13,178 bases of DNA from the NCBI GenBank assembly GCA_020354085.1, contig CP070641.1:62700-75877 (forward strand), in the 5' to 3' direction. Origin of the DNA: Pseudomonadota bacterium (GTDB taxonomy: Bacteria > Pseudomonadota > Gammaproteobacteria > Acidiferrobacterales > Sulfurifustaceae). Shown here in pieces: positions 1 through 6,881 of this stretch (the stretch's first letter is position 1; each line of letters opens with the position of its first letter). The translations under genes and the position numbers were made by a program. Below the pieces are notes generated by a model that was given only the letters and a program-made list of their open reading frames with translations, searched no databases and was not told where the DNA came from.

Positions 1-642
1 GAACTTGGTCAGTGGTCGCTCGCCGCGTGGCGCATATTTCTTCGCGCCGGCCACATTCTCAAGCCCAGTCGCGGCGTCGAGCACGGCCAGCATCTGCTCG
101 GCATAGTGCTGCCAGTCGGTCGCGATATGGAAAACCCCACCGTCGATGAGCTTGCGGCGCACGAGCGCCACAAAATCCGCCTGCACCAGCCGACGCTTGT
201 GGTGCCGCAATTTGGGCCAGGGGTCTGGGAAGAAGACATGCACGGCGGAGAGTGTCGCGTCTGGAACACGCGCGGCCAAGACCTCCTTGGCGTCCGCGAT
301 CAACACGCGGACGTTCGTGAGCCGCTCCTTGTCGAGACGCTGCAAGAGACCGCCGACGCCAGGGCGATGTACCTCAATGCCAAGGTAATCCTTCTCGGGA
401 TAAGTAGCCGCCATGGTGGCAAGCGCAGCACCGTTGCCGAAACCGATCTCCAGCGTTACCGGCGCGCGACGACCAAACAGGGCAGCGAAATCCAGGAATG
501 TTTCGCCCGGTGGCACCCCGTAGCGCGGCCACAGCTGATCGAGCGCGCGGCGCTGCGCTTCGGTCATGCGACCCTCGCGGCGAACGAAGCTGCGTATCGG
601 TCGAGCGCCGGCCGGCGCGCGGGATTCGTGACGCTGCGCCAT
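1..642 (-). CDS. trmB: tRNA (guanine-N7-)-methyltransferase TrmB, C-terminus cut by window edge
   Basis: TrmB uses SAM to make m7G at position 46 in the variable loop of tRNAs; it acts in the cytoplasm. The 214 residues visible start at ATG 642 and stay open to base 1, so only about the last 20 residues are likely missing. Family signatures appear in order: RSFVRREGRM (residues 17-26), the SAM-binding loop EIGFGNG (65-71), GIEVHRPGVG (88-97), the hallmark FFPDPWPKLRHHKRRL (137-152), TDW (175-177) and GERPLTKF at the edge. These are TrmB-specific, so the call is firm. The start lies 8 bases after the stop of the upstream amidohydrolase-like gene, so the two are probably cotranscribed. The Shine-Dalgarno match is weak, which suits translational coupling. 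An ATG at residue 26 would cut off the conserved RSFVRREGRM motif. Confidence 0.97.
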   Translation of the reverse strand, partial: MAQRHESRAPAGARPIRSFVRREGRMTEAQRRALDQLWPRYGVPPGETFLDFAALFGRRAPVTLEIGFGNGAALATMAATYPEKDYLGIEVHRPGVGGLLQRLDKERLTNVRVLIADAKEVLAARVPDATLSAVHVFFPDPWPKLRHHKRRLVQADFVALVRRKLIDGGVFHIATDWQHYAEQMLAVLDAATGLENVAGAKKYAPRGERPLTKF

Positions 643-650
643 GGCGGCGA

Positions 651-1541
651 TCACTTCAAAGCGAAGAGTTCCAGCCCGTTTCGGTAGGCGATGCGCTCGG
701 CCACCTCCGGCGGCAACTCCTTCAGCCAATCGCGGTGGTTACCGTGGGCGTAGCGGAATTGGTACCAATACTGGCTCGTGTAGGTCCCGCTACCGATCAG
801 AAATCGATTGGGATGCCGCATCAGCAACGCGCGCCACTCGGCGTTCAGCTTTCCATGCGGGGCGACGTCGGCGCGATGGGAAAGCTCCGCCCACAACAGC
901 GGAAAGCGATCGAGCATCTCGCCGATCTTGTCCGGTTTCGCGAATATGCCGGCGTGCGCCCACATGATGCGGACCTTGGGATTGAGCGCAAACAACTGCT
1001 CCAATGCGGCTGGGTCAGAACGGGCGTGCAGTACTAGGTTGTGTTTGGCGGCGAGCTCGACCATGCGCTTTACGTTCGGCGTGTTGATCTGGCCGTCCGA
1101 CAGCCAGAACTCGCCAATGCCGCGATACACGCCGCGCCCGATCTCGGTCTCCATGAGCTGCAAGACCTCCGGTTCGGAGTACCATATGGTTCGCTCATCG
1201 CGCGAGCGGTGCGGGACAAACATGGGGATGATGCGGGTGCGATCGGCCGCTGCCAAACGCCAAGTGCCCTCGTTCGGCGTGCTACCGACTACCATCCACG
1301 GTACGTTCAATTCGCGCGCCGTCCCGATGATCGCCTTGACCGGCACGCGACCCCAGGCCTCCTCGTTGTAGAGCTCCATGGCGTCGAAGATCGGCGGCTC
1401 GTGTTTGGTTTCCCAAAACGCGATGACGAGCAGTACCAAGGGTAGGCTGACGAATACGATCGCGCGACCGACCGTCGTACCGGTAAAAAACCGCGCCACC
1501 GGCTCCAACCAGCGGTCGACCATGACGCGAAACAGGTTCAC
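651..1541 (-). CDS. Membrane-anchored amidohydrolase-like (TIM-barrel) protein with degenerate metal site
   Basis: This 296-residue protein resembles amidohydrolase-2 (metal-dependent TIM-barrel hydrolase) proteins. A short basic/amphipathic N-terminus precedes one membrane segment (about residues 27-43), which should place the barrel in the periplasm. Barrel-like landmarks are GIGEF (141-145), VLHARSD with His172, WAHAG with His196, and a C-terminal PPEVAERIAYRNG. Where the family normally has Asp-x-His-x-His after the first strand, this protein reads DAMELYNEEAW (53-63), so both histidines are gone. Where the catalytic Asp is expected it reads GSGTY (250-254). It may therefore be a pseudoenzyme or use another chemistry. 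I chose GTG 1541 because GAGG lies 7 bases upstream; ATG 1523 has no such site. It sits 37 bases after thiG and 8 before trmB. The substrate is unknown, and the neighbours do not prove a role in thiamine or tRNA metabolism. Confidence 0.8.
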   Translation of the reverse strand: MNLFRVMVDRWLEPVARFFTGTTVGRAIVFVSLPLVLLVIAFWETKHEPPIFDAMELYNEEAWGRVPVKAIIGTARELNVPWMVVGSTPNEGTWRLAAADRTRIIPMFVPHRSRDERTIWYSEPEVLQLMETEIGRGVYRGIGEFWLSDGQINTPNVKRMVELAAKHNLVLHARSDPAALEQLFALNPKVRIMWAHAGIFAKPDKIGEMLDRFPLLWAELSHRADVAPHGKLNAEWRALLMRHPNRFLIGSGTYTSQYWYQFRYAHGNHRDWLKELPPEVAERIAYRNGLELFALK

Positions 1542-1578
1542 GCCACTGCCTCGCGACTGCCCGCGCGTTGGCGCCGCA

Positions 1579-2397
1579 TCAGCCGATGGTGCCTGCCAAC
1601 GGCGAGGACGCCGAACCGTACTGCTTGCGCGGCATGCGGCCGGCGCGATACGCCTCGCGTCCGGCTTCGATGGCTTTACGCATGGCGCTCGCCATCAGCA
1701 CCGGGTCCCGCGCCTGGGCAATCGCGGTATTCATCAACACGCCGTCGCAACCGAGCTCCATGGCGATGGCCGCGTCAGAAGCGGTACCCACGCCCGCATC
1801 GACCAGGATCGGCACCTTGGCGCCTTCGACAATGAAGCGGATGTTGTACGGATTGCGGATACCGAGCCCGGAGCCAATCGGCGCGGCGAGCGGCATGACC
1901 GCCACACAGCCCATCTCCTCGAAGCGCTTGGCGACGATCGGATCGTCATTGGTGTACACCATCACCTTGAAGCCATCCTTAATAAGAATGGCCGCGGCCT
2001 CGAGCGTCCGGGGAATATCGGGGTACAACGTCGTCTCGTCGCCCAGCACCTCGAGCTTCACCAGGTCGTGGCCATCGAGCAGCTCGCGTGCCAGGCGACA
2101 AGTGCGCACCGCGTCTTCGACGTTGTAACAGCCGGCAGTATTGGGTAGGTAGGTGTACTTGGACAGCGGCAGGACCTCGAGCAGATTCGGCTCGTTCGGG
2201 TTCTGACCAATGTTGGTGCGTCGAATGGCGACGGTAATAATCTCCGCGCCGCTCGCCTCGACCGCGCGTTTGGTCTCGTCCAGATCCTTGTACTTGCCGG
2301 TGCCGACCAACAGGCGCGAGCGATAGGCCCGACCACCGATCATCAACGGATCGTCAATAGGCGCGGTACGGGAGACGGGGTTCGACAAGACCGACAT
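1579..2397 (-). CDS. thiG: Thiazole synthase ThiG
   Basis: ThiG condenses 1-deoxy-D-xylulose 5-phosphate, dehydroglycine (or iminoglycine) and sulfur from ThiS-thiocarboxylate into the thiazole phosphate of thiamine. The 272 residues match the usual family length. Visible signatures are LMIGGRAYRSRLLVGTGKY (18-36), DLVKLEVLGD with Lys114 as the expected Schiff-base lysine, PLAAPIGSGLGIRNP (169-183, phosphate binding), and VPILVDAGVGTASDAA (195-210). I chose ATG 2397 because ThiG proteins normally begin only a few residues before the conserved IxGRxYxSRL stretch. A GGAG lies 11 bases upstream. An in-frame GTG at 2424 would add nine unconserved residues. A TAXI gene separates it from thiS, which is usually adjacent. 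A candidate promoter of its own lies at 2449-2477. Confidence 0.97.
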   Translation of the reverse strand: MSVLSNPVSRTAPIDDPLMIGGRAYRSRLLVGTGKYKDLDETKRAVEASGAEIITVAIRRTNIGQNPNEPNLLEVLPLSKYTYLPNTAGCYNVEDAVRTCRLARELLDGHDLVKLEVLGDETTLYPDIPRTLEAAAILIKDGFKVMVYTNDDPIVAKRFEEMGCVAVMPLAAPIGSGLGIRNPYNIRFIVEGAKVPILVDAGVGTASDAAIAMELGCDGVLMNTAIAQARDPVLMASAMRKAIEAGREAYRAGRMPRKQYGSASSPLAGTIG

Positions 2398-2448
2398 GGG
2401 TATCTCTGCTCCGGGCGTTGGCACAGGCGGGCGGGTTAGACACCCTTC

Positions 2449-2477
2449 ATTCTACGGCGCTGCCGACCGCAGCCCAA
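2449..2477 (-). promoter_or_regulatory. Candidate sigma-70 promoter for thiG
   Basis: On the minus strand a TTGGGC element (2477-2472) and a TAGAAT element (2454-2449) are separated by 17 bases, upstream of thiG and just after the TAXI stop codon. The -10 box is good and the -35 matches only in TTG. If real, thiG and the genes after it can be expressed independently of thiS and the TAXI gene. This is a motif match only. Confidence 0.3.
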
Positions 2478-2492
2478 GTCTCACTCGTACGT

Positions 2493-3467
2493 CTAACGCT
2501 GCAGCCCGAGCTCGCGCAACAACCGCTGTGTGCCGGGGTGAATGAGGTCCGCGCGCGGCGCGGCCGCAATAGTGTTGGCCGCGGTGCTATAGCGCGCCTG
2601 GGCGAGGCGCGCGGCGAATGCCTGCTCGTTTGCGTGCAGCGCCTTGCTCAGCTGATAGGCGGTTTGCTCCGACAAGGTCGGGCGCGCCAACACGAGCGCC
2701 CACGACCCAACCGACTGAAGGTCGCTATCCTGGCCGCGATAAGAACCGGCCGGAACCGTCGATTCCTTTAGAAAGGCATGGCGCGATTGAATGCGGGCGA
2801 GCTGTTCGGCATTTGGCACAATGAAACGCGCGCCCGCCGGCGCATCCGCCACCTGCCTGAACCCCGGCCAGGCCATACCGCCGCCCCATAGCGCGGCCAC
2901 CTCGCCTGCCAGCACTAACTTCGCGCCCTCAGCGGCCTTGTCGAGATAAACTGCCTCGAAATCGCGCTGGGGGTCGAGGCCGATACCGTCGAGAACGTAG
3001 CGCGCAAGCACCACCAGGCCCGAGGCGCGCGCGCCGAAGGCCACACGCTTGCCCTTGAGATCCTCGATTGTGCGATACGGACTGTCGGCACGCACCACGA
3101 ACATGCCCGGGTTGGGGTACATGGCCCAAACGATGCGTGACTTGGCCGCCGGCCCATCCATGCCCGCGTGTGCCTCATGGGCAGCGGTGCCCTCGACCAG
3201 TCCGAGGTCAAGCTTGCCGGCCTCCAGCAATGGAAGGTTCTCCTTCGTGCCCTTGGTGGCGCGAGGCTCGATGCGAATCCCGCCATTGGCCGCGTTGAGT
3301 ACGTCGGCTAAGGCCTTCCCGTAGACCTCAAATCCACCGCCCGCAGTGGCGGTCCCCAATACCAAGGTCTCGCTACCTGACCGCGCCGCCGGAACGTAAA
3401 CGACCGAAAGGCCAGCGGCGGCGTATCGCATAAACTGGCGTCGATCGAAATTGACAAGCTCAGCCAT
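2493..3467 (-). CDS. TAXI-family TRAP-type solute-binding protein, Tat-exported
   Basis: TAXI proteins are periplasmic substrate-binding proteins that normally serve TRAP transporters; characterised members bind small carboxylates such as glutamate. The 324 residues show a twin-arginine signal (DRRQFMR, 8-14), a short hydrophobic stretch (15-27), the family opening LVLGTATAGGGFEVYGKAL (about 35-53), the mid-domain DLKGKRVAFGA, the interlobe stretch VAALWGGGMAWPGF, and a C-terminal IHPG followed by RELG. Tat export suggests folding before export, as some TRAP receptors do. ATG 3467 has a strong AGGGGG Shine-Dalgarno about 8 bases upstream. No TRAP membrane subunit is visible in the window, so it is an orphan here. 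It interrupts the thiS-thiG pair. A link to thiamine precursors is possible from position alone, but nothing in the sequence shows it. Confidence 0.88.
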   Translation of the reverse strand: MAELVNFDRRQFMRYAAAGLSVVYVPAARSGSETLVLGTATAGGGFEVYGKALADVLNAANGGIRIEPRATKGTKENLPLLEAGKLDLGLVEGTAAHEAHAGMDGPAAKSRIVWAMYPNPGMFVVRADSPYRTIEDLKGKRVAFGARASGLVVLARYVLDGIGLDPQRDFEAVYLDKAAEGAKLVLAGEVAALWGGGMAWPGFRQVADAPAGARFIVPNAEQLARIQSRHAFLKESTVPAGSYRGQDSDLQSVGSWALVLARPTLSEQTAYQLSKALHANEQAFAARLAQARYSTAANTIAAAPRADLIHPGTQRLLRELGLQR

Positions 3468-3563
3468 CAGCGGATCCCCCTATTTTGAAAAAGACAACGT
3501 TGGCGCGCGGTGCGGTCCCGATTACATGGAACCTATCTCGAAATCGTGACGAGCGACCGTCAG

Positions 3564-3661
3564 GCGGGCGCGGCCGGAGCGCAGGAACCGGAGTGTACTT
3601 GGGCGGTACATGAGGATTCCGAGCACCGCCCAAGCCCGCGTCACGGGCGCGCAGTAGATTT
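3564..3661. repeat. Dispersed imperfect repeat, copy 1 (short form)
   Basis: This stretch matches the reverse complement of 12981-13178 in three blocks. The core (3591-3661 against 12981-13050) differs by 4 substitutions in its first 60 bases, then by a short patch with a 1-base indel. A 13-base block (3579-3591) and a 14-base block (3564-3577) match exactly. In this copy the blocks are practically contiguous; in the other they are 47 and 54 bases apart. The core holds a perfect 10-base inverted repeat, CTTGGGCGGT (3598-3607) and ACCGCCCAAG (3625-3634), with a 17-base loop. It lies between thiS and the TAXI gene. No transposase or target duplication is visible. An overlapping minus-strand frame (3522-3680) exists, but the pattern of changes looks non-coding. 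Confidence 0.8.
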
Positions 3662-3672
3662 TGAGATCGGTT

Positions 3673-3879
3673 CTAGCCACCGCCGATGGCGCGCACCACC
3701 TCCACACGGTCATCGTCACGCAACACATGCGTGGCGTGTTGGCTGCGCGGCACGATGTCACGGTTGACTTCCACCGCCACGCGCTGGCCGCTTAAACCGA
3801 GTGCCTGTAGCAACTGCGCAATCGTCACCGGAGCGGGAAAACGCCGCGCCTCGCCATTCAGAACAATGCTCGTCTCCAT
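3673..3879 (-). CDS. thiS: Sulfur carrier protein ThiS
   Basis: ThiS is a ubiquitin-fold carrier. Its C-terminal glycine is adenylated (usually by ThiF) and turned into a thiocarboxylate that gives sulfur to ThiG. The product is 68 residues, the typical size. It shows the family opening IVLNGEARRFPAPVTIAQLLQAL split across residues 5-27, the central VAVEVNRDIVPRS (33-45), and ends AIGGG, which supplies the required terminal Gly-Gly. I chose ATG 3879; an in-frame TTG at 3888 would add three residues without a better ribosome site. Only 86 bases separate this start from the divergent tRNA-Gly, and I see no TPP riboswitch there. No thiF, thiE or thiO gene is in the window. Confidence 0.95.
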   Translation of the reverse strand: METSIVLNGEARRFPAPVTIAQLLQALGLSGQRVAVEVNRDIVPRSQHATHVLRDDDRVEVVRAIGGG

Positions 3880-3920
3880 TACTCGCAACCGCGTGCGACA
3901 AACGCTCGCCTACGCCGCTC

Positions 3921-3948
3921 TGTACACCGCAGGGAAACGGGATAGAAT
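3921..3948 (+). promoter_or_regulatory. Candidate sigma-70 promoter of tRNA-Gly
   Basis: TGTACA (3921-3926, four of six consensus bases) and TAGAAT (3943-3948) are separated by 16 bases. They lie 17 bases before the mature tRNA 5' end, the right place for a short 5' leader removed by RNase P. Confidence 0.55.
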
Positions 3949-3965
3949 CATTCCCGCATTCTACC

Positions 3966-4039
3966 GCGGGTGTAGTTCAATGGTAGAACGAGAGCTTCCC
4001 AAGCTTTAGACGTGGGTTCGATTCCCATCACCCGCTCCA
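3966..4039 (+). tRNA. tRNA-Gly (anticodon CCC)
   Basis: The 74 bases fold into a full cloverleaf: acceptor GCGGGTG/CACCCGC, D stem GTTC/GAAC, anticodon stem AGAGC/GCTTT with loop TTCCCAA, four-base variable region AGAC, T stem GTGGG/CCCAT with loop TTCGATT, then T73 and an encoded CCA. Positions 34-36 are CCC, so it reads GGG codons. It closely resembles E. coli glyU as I recall it. It is divergent from thiS and parallel to ydbH. Confidence 0.97.
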
Positions 4040-4175
4040 CTTCCTCGCCATTCCCCTGGTCACGGTGATCGAACGAGCCGCTGCGCGGCGAGGTGCGAAA
4101 CGAGCAGCCGTGCGTGCAGCTCGGTAGACTTGCGGGCATACGCGATCCACTGGACCGGCACAGGAACTTCAATCC

Positions 4176-6119
4176 TTGGCACGCCACCGTCTACTAGTCA
4201 CTGCCCTCGCCATACTACTTGCGCTCGGCGTTGTTGCCTATGCGCTAGTACCGACGCTGCTTGCGCGCGCCGTCACAACCCGACTGGCACAGGAGGGCAT
4301 CGCCGTTTCGCGCCTCGACATCGGCTTCCCCGGTCCGCGCGGGGTCACGCTGCACGCGGTCGAACTCGCCGGCGAGCGAGCCGGTTTCGATTTTCGTCTG
4401 CAGGCGCGCGACGTGGCCCTTACCTACTCGCTCGGCGAGGTGCGCAAGGGCCGTCTACGCACGGTTCGTGTCGCGCAGGCGTCATTGCATGCAAAACCGG
4501 CGCCATCGAGTGCCTCGGCATCTGCGGCGACAGTCGTGTTGCCGGATCCCGCCGCGTGGCATGCCGCACTGCCACTGCAGGCGCTCACCATCGATGGCCT
4601 CGACATTGAATGGCGCGGCGCCAACCGGGATCCCATCAACGCACGCGTACGTGGCGCAGCACAGCGCACCGACGCGATGTGGCAATCACGCTGGACGATT
4701 GCCGATGGGCAAGACCGACGAATAGATCTCGAATTGAGTTTGAACGCGGCGGGCGCGATTGAGACGGCCGTGTTCTCGCCCGCGGCGAAAAAAGAAGTCG
4801 TTGCACGGTTTGGTGTCCAGCGTGATGCCAAGGTGACAGAGCGCGTTGCGCTCGCCGGCACGGCCGAGGCACATCTCGCGCCCCTGGTATCGATGGCGAA
4901 ACTGTGGGTGGATCTACCCGCGTGGCTCGCCAAGATCGATGGGCGAGTCACAGTGCGTTGGGACGCGCTTGGGCCGGCGATGCAAGGCACGGAATCAAAG
5001 GGCGAGATGCTACAAGCAAGTCTCGGCGTTGAGCTTTCGGGATTCAGCCTCGGCGAGGCGGTTGAGGACGGCGAGCTGCGCCTCGACATGAAGCTCGCCG
5101 GCGCAGGCGAAAGATGGCGCTATCGTGTTAGCGACAGCCTGCGCGTCGCCGCATTCGTTCAGCCGGGTTGGCTTGCGCTCACTGATCGCGCCGCCCGCCG
5201 CCAGTACCCGCGCGCCGCCAAGCCGCTCGTGCTGCGTGCCCCGCAGGGTTTATCGGGCGAGGTTGCCTATACGGCCGAGACGCTTGCGATGACGATCTCG
5301 CCCAAGGCCGAGATCGTGCTCGAGCAGTTGCGTACGCCGGACGTCGTCGTACCGAGCACGACACTTATTCTGCCCGCCGGCTTAGGTGTCCACTACCTTG
5401 CGGCCCCGCAGCAGTGGCGAATCCGGCAGACGGCACTGTGGGTCAAGACGCCTACGGTGCAGCCGCAATTCGAAGCGCTCGGTCCGATCGAGAAACTGTC
5501 AATGAACGCGCGGATTGGCACCGGATTATTGTTACCGCCGCCCGCGGTAACGGTCGATAACATCCGCATGAATTTCTTGGGTGGTCGCTGGTGGGTGCCG
5601 CCTTTTACCTATGACGTCGCGCGCGACAAGAATCACTTCACCATCGAGTTGGAGGCCGTCGATCTGGGGCGGCTCGTCGCGCTCGAACGGCAACAGGGGG
5701 TCGAAGCGAGCGGCGCACTCGACGGGCGCCTGCCGGTTTCGCTCGGCGCCAGTGGCATCACGATCACCCATGGGTCGGTGCACGCCCGCGCGCCGGGCGG
5801 CACCTTGCGCTACCAACCCAACGACGCAGCACAGGCGCTGGCCCAATCAAACCCCAGTATCGAATTGCTGCTCAAGGCGCTCAGCAACTACCACTATGAA
5901 AAACTTGAAGTCGACGTGAACTACAGTCCAAGCGGCGATCTTGACCTCGCGGTGGCAATGGCCGGCATGAATCCGGATTGGAACGCGGGGCAGCCCGTTA
6001 ATCTCAAGGTCAACGTGAGCGACAACATACCGATGCTGCTGCGCAGCCTGCGCTTGGCCGATGACATCAGTGAAGAGGTCGGCCGCCGCGTGCTCGAACG
6101 CGAGAAGACCAAGCGCTGA
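4176..6119 (+). CDS. ydbH: YdbH-family AsmA-like envelope lipid-bridge protein
   Basis: YdbH is an AsmA-like protein anchored in the inner membrane. In E. coli it works with YnbE and, together with TamB and YhdP, is proposed to carry phospholipid to the outer membrane. This 647-residue protein has an N-terminal membrane anchor (about 6-28), a long predicted beta-rich periplasmic region, and a conserved C-terminal block. That block contains SIELLLKALSNYHYEKLEVD, then MAGMNPDWNAGQPVNLKVN, then NIPMLLRSLRLADDISEEV, which is characteristic of the family. It is shorter than the E. coli protein (about 880 residues), so the groove may be shorter. The start is TTG 4176, with AGGAA 9 bases upstream; no other usable start precedes the anchor. 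ynbE and ydbL follow, which confirms the family. It begins 136 bases after tRNA-Gly with no clear terminator between. Confidence 0.92.
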   Translation: MARHRLLVTALAILLALGVVAYALVPTLLARAVTTRLAQEGIAVSRLDIGFPGPRGVTLHAVELAGERAGFDFRLQARDVALTYSLGEVRKGRLRTVRVAQASLHAKPAPSSASASAATVVLPDPAAWHAALPLQALTIDGLDIEWRGANRDPINARVRGAAQRTDAMWQSRWTIADGQDRRIDLELSLNAAGAIETAVFSPAAKKEVVARFGVQRDAKVTERVALAGTAEAHLAPLVSMAKLWVDLPAWLAKIDGRVTVRWDALGPAMQGTESKGEMLQASLGVELSGFSLGEAVEDGELRLDMKLAGAGERWRYRVSDSLRVAAFVQPGWLALTDRAARRQYPRAAKPLVLRAPQGLSGEVAYTAETLAMTISPKAEIVLEQLRTPDVVVPSTTLILPAGLGVHYLAAPQQWRIRQTALWVKTPTVQPQFEALGPIEKLSMNARIGTGLLLPPPAVTVDNIRMNFLGGRWWVPPFTYDVARDKNHFTIELEAVDLGRLVALERQQGVEASGALDGRLPVSLGASGITITHGSVHARAPGGTLRYQPNDAAQALAQSNPSIELLLKALSNYHYEKLEVDVNYSPSGDLDLAVAMAGMNPDWNAGQPVNLKVNVSDNIPMLLRSLRLADDISEEVGRRVLEREKTKR

Positions 6120-6219
6120 ACGCGCAACCGCGCGCAGTTGTTGCGCTGCCGAAACGCTGGGCCGAGGCCCGCTTGCGGTGGTATGCTGACCGCATTCGAG
6201 CGGCCAGGCGACCCCGACC

Positions 6220-6420
6220 ATGATCAAACCTTTCCACCCGACGTTTGTCTTAACGGCCACGCTCGGCGCGTGGGTGACGGCTTGCACGCCGACCGTACAG
6301 GTAGCGGTTCCCGACAAACCGATCACCATCAACCTGAACGTCAAGATCGAACACGAGATCCGCGTCAAGGTCGAGAAAGAACTCGAAGACGTGTTCTCGA
6401 AAGACAGCGGACTGTTCTAG
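6220..6420 (+). CDS. ynbE: YnbE-family outer-membrane lipoprotein
   Basis: This 66-residue lipoprotein is the partner of YdbH. The E. coli homologue is thought to extend the YdbH beta groove at the outer membrane by stacking copies. The signal peptide ends in a lipobox VTAC with Cys22; Thr at the next position fits outer-membrane sorting. The mature part contains the family signature DKPITINLNVKIEHEIRVKV (residues 32-51), an alternating strand pattern suited to edge-strand pairing, and a short charged tail. It starts at ATG 6220, with only a weak AGGCGA upstream, 100 bases after ydbH and 17 before ydbL. The E. coli protein is of similar size (about 60 residues). Confidence 0.93.
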   Translation: MIKPFHPTFVLTATLGAWVTACTPTVQVAVPDKPITINLNVKIEHEIRVKVEKELEDVFSKDSGLF

Positions 6421-6437
6421 CGGAAGGAGTAAGCGAT

Positions 6438-6803
6438 ATGACGAGTTTTTGCTTCCTTAAGAATGCGCGCGGTGTTGCCGCCATCGTTCTCGCGGCCTTC
6501 CTGGCCGGCGGCTGGGCAACACCGGCGCTCGCCCTCTCGCTCGACCAGGCGAAGTCGCAAGGCTTGGTGGGAGAGCAGGCGGACGGCTACTTGGGAGTGG
6601 TTTCGCCCGGCGCCTCGAGTGAGGTCAAGGCATTGGTGACGGACATCAACGCCAAGCGCCGCAACGAATACCAGGCGATCGCCAAGCGCAACAACACCAC
6701 CCTCGACAAGGTCGAGGCGCTGGCCGGCAAGAAGGCCATCGACCTCACGCCGGCAGGCCAGCACGTGCGCCTGCCATCGGGTCAGTGGGTGAAGAAGAAA
6801 TAG
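6438..6803 (+). CDS. ydbL: YdbL-family (DUF1318) periplasmic protein
   Basis: YdbL is a small periplasmic protein encoded with YdbH and YnbE; in E. coli it is thought to modulate YnbE assembly, like a chaperone. The product is 121 residues. It has a signal peptide with likely cleavage after ALA (residue 32), then LDQAKSQGLVGEQADGYLG (about 35-53), the family's best conserved part, then VTDINAKRRNEYQAIAKRNN and a closing LPSGQWVKKK. The start at ATG 6438 is fixed by a strong AAGGAGT (6424-6430) 7 bases upstream. The frame remains open further upstream, but that part overlaps ynbE and lacks a signal peptide. It ends 116 bases before the AsmA-family gene, and that gap holds two hairpins. Confidence 0.93.
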   Translation: MTSFCFLKNARGVAAIVLAAFLAGGWATPALALSLDQAKSQGLVGEQADGYLGVVSPGASSEVKALVTDINAKRRNEYQAIAKRNNTTLDKVEALAGKKAIDLTPAGQHVRLPSGQWVKKK

Positions 6804-6830
6804 CGCCAGCTGTTTCGTATCGATGATTGG

Positions 6831-6880
6831 CCGGCGGCGAACTCGAGCGCACTGCCTTCCGTTTCGCAGTTCGCCGTTGG
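6831..6880 (+). other. Long inverted repeat / predicted RNA hairpin between ydbL and asmA
   Basis: CGGCGAACT (6835-6843) pairs perfectly with AGTTCGCCG (6868-6876). The stem extends outward through two G-U pairs to CC/GG, giving about 13 pairs around a 24-base loop. No T tract follows, so it does not look like an intrinsic terminator. It could stabilise the upstream ydbL mRNA or mark a processing site. Confidence 0.6.
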
Positions 6881-6881
6881 G

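Noticed and set aside
1378..2148. A 256-codon plus-strand frame opposite thiG
   Set aside because: It is an antisense shadow caused by high GC; thiG on the other strand is unmistakable and this translation shows no recognisable family or low-complexity-free domain.
3880..3965. Possible TPP riboswitch upstream of thiS
   Set aside because: The gap is under 90 bases, is shared with the divergent tRNA-Gly promoter, and lacks the CTGAGA-type thi-box core on the minus strand.
3948..4187. A 79-codon minus-strand frame containing MGIEPTSKAWEALVLPLNY
   Set aside because: It is the antisense of tRNA-Gly(CCC); this peptide is a well-known spurious prediction over that tRNA in many genomes.
5847..6368. 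A 173-codon minus-strand frame opposite the ydbH-ynbE junction
   Set aside because: It covers conserved YdbH and YnbE coding sequence on the plus strand and resembles no known family.
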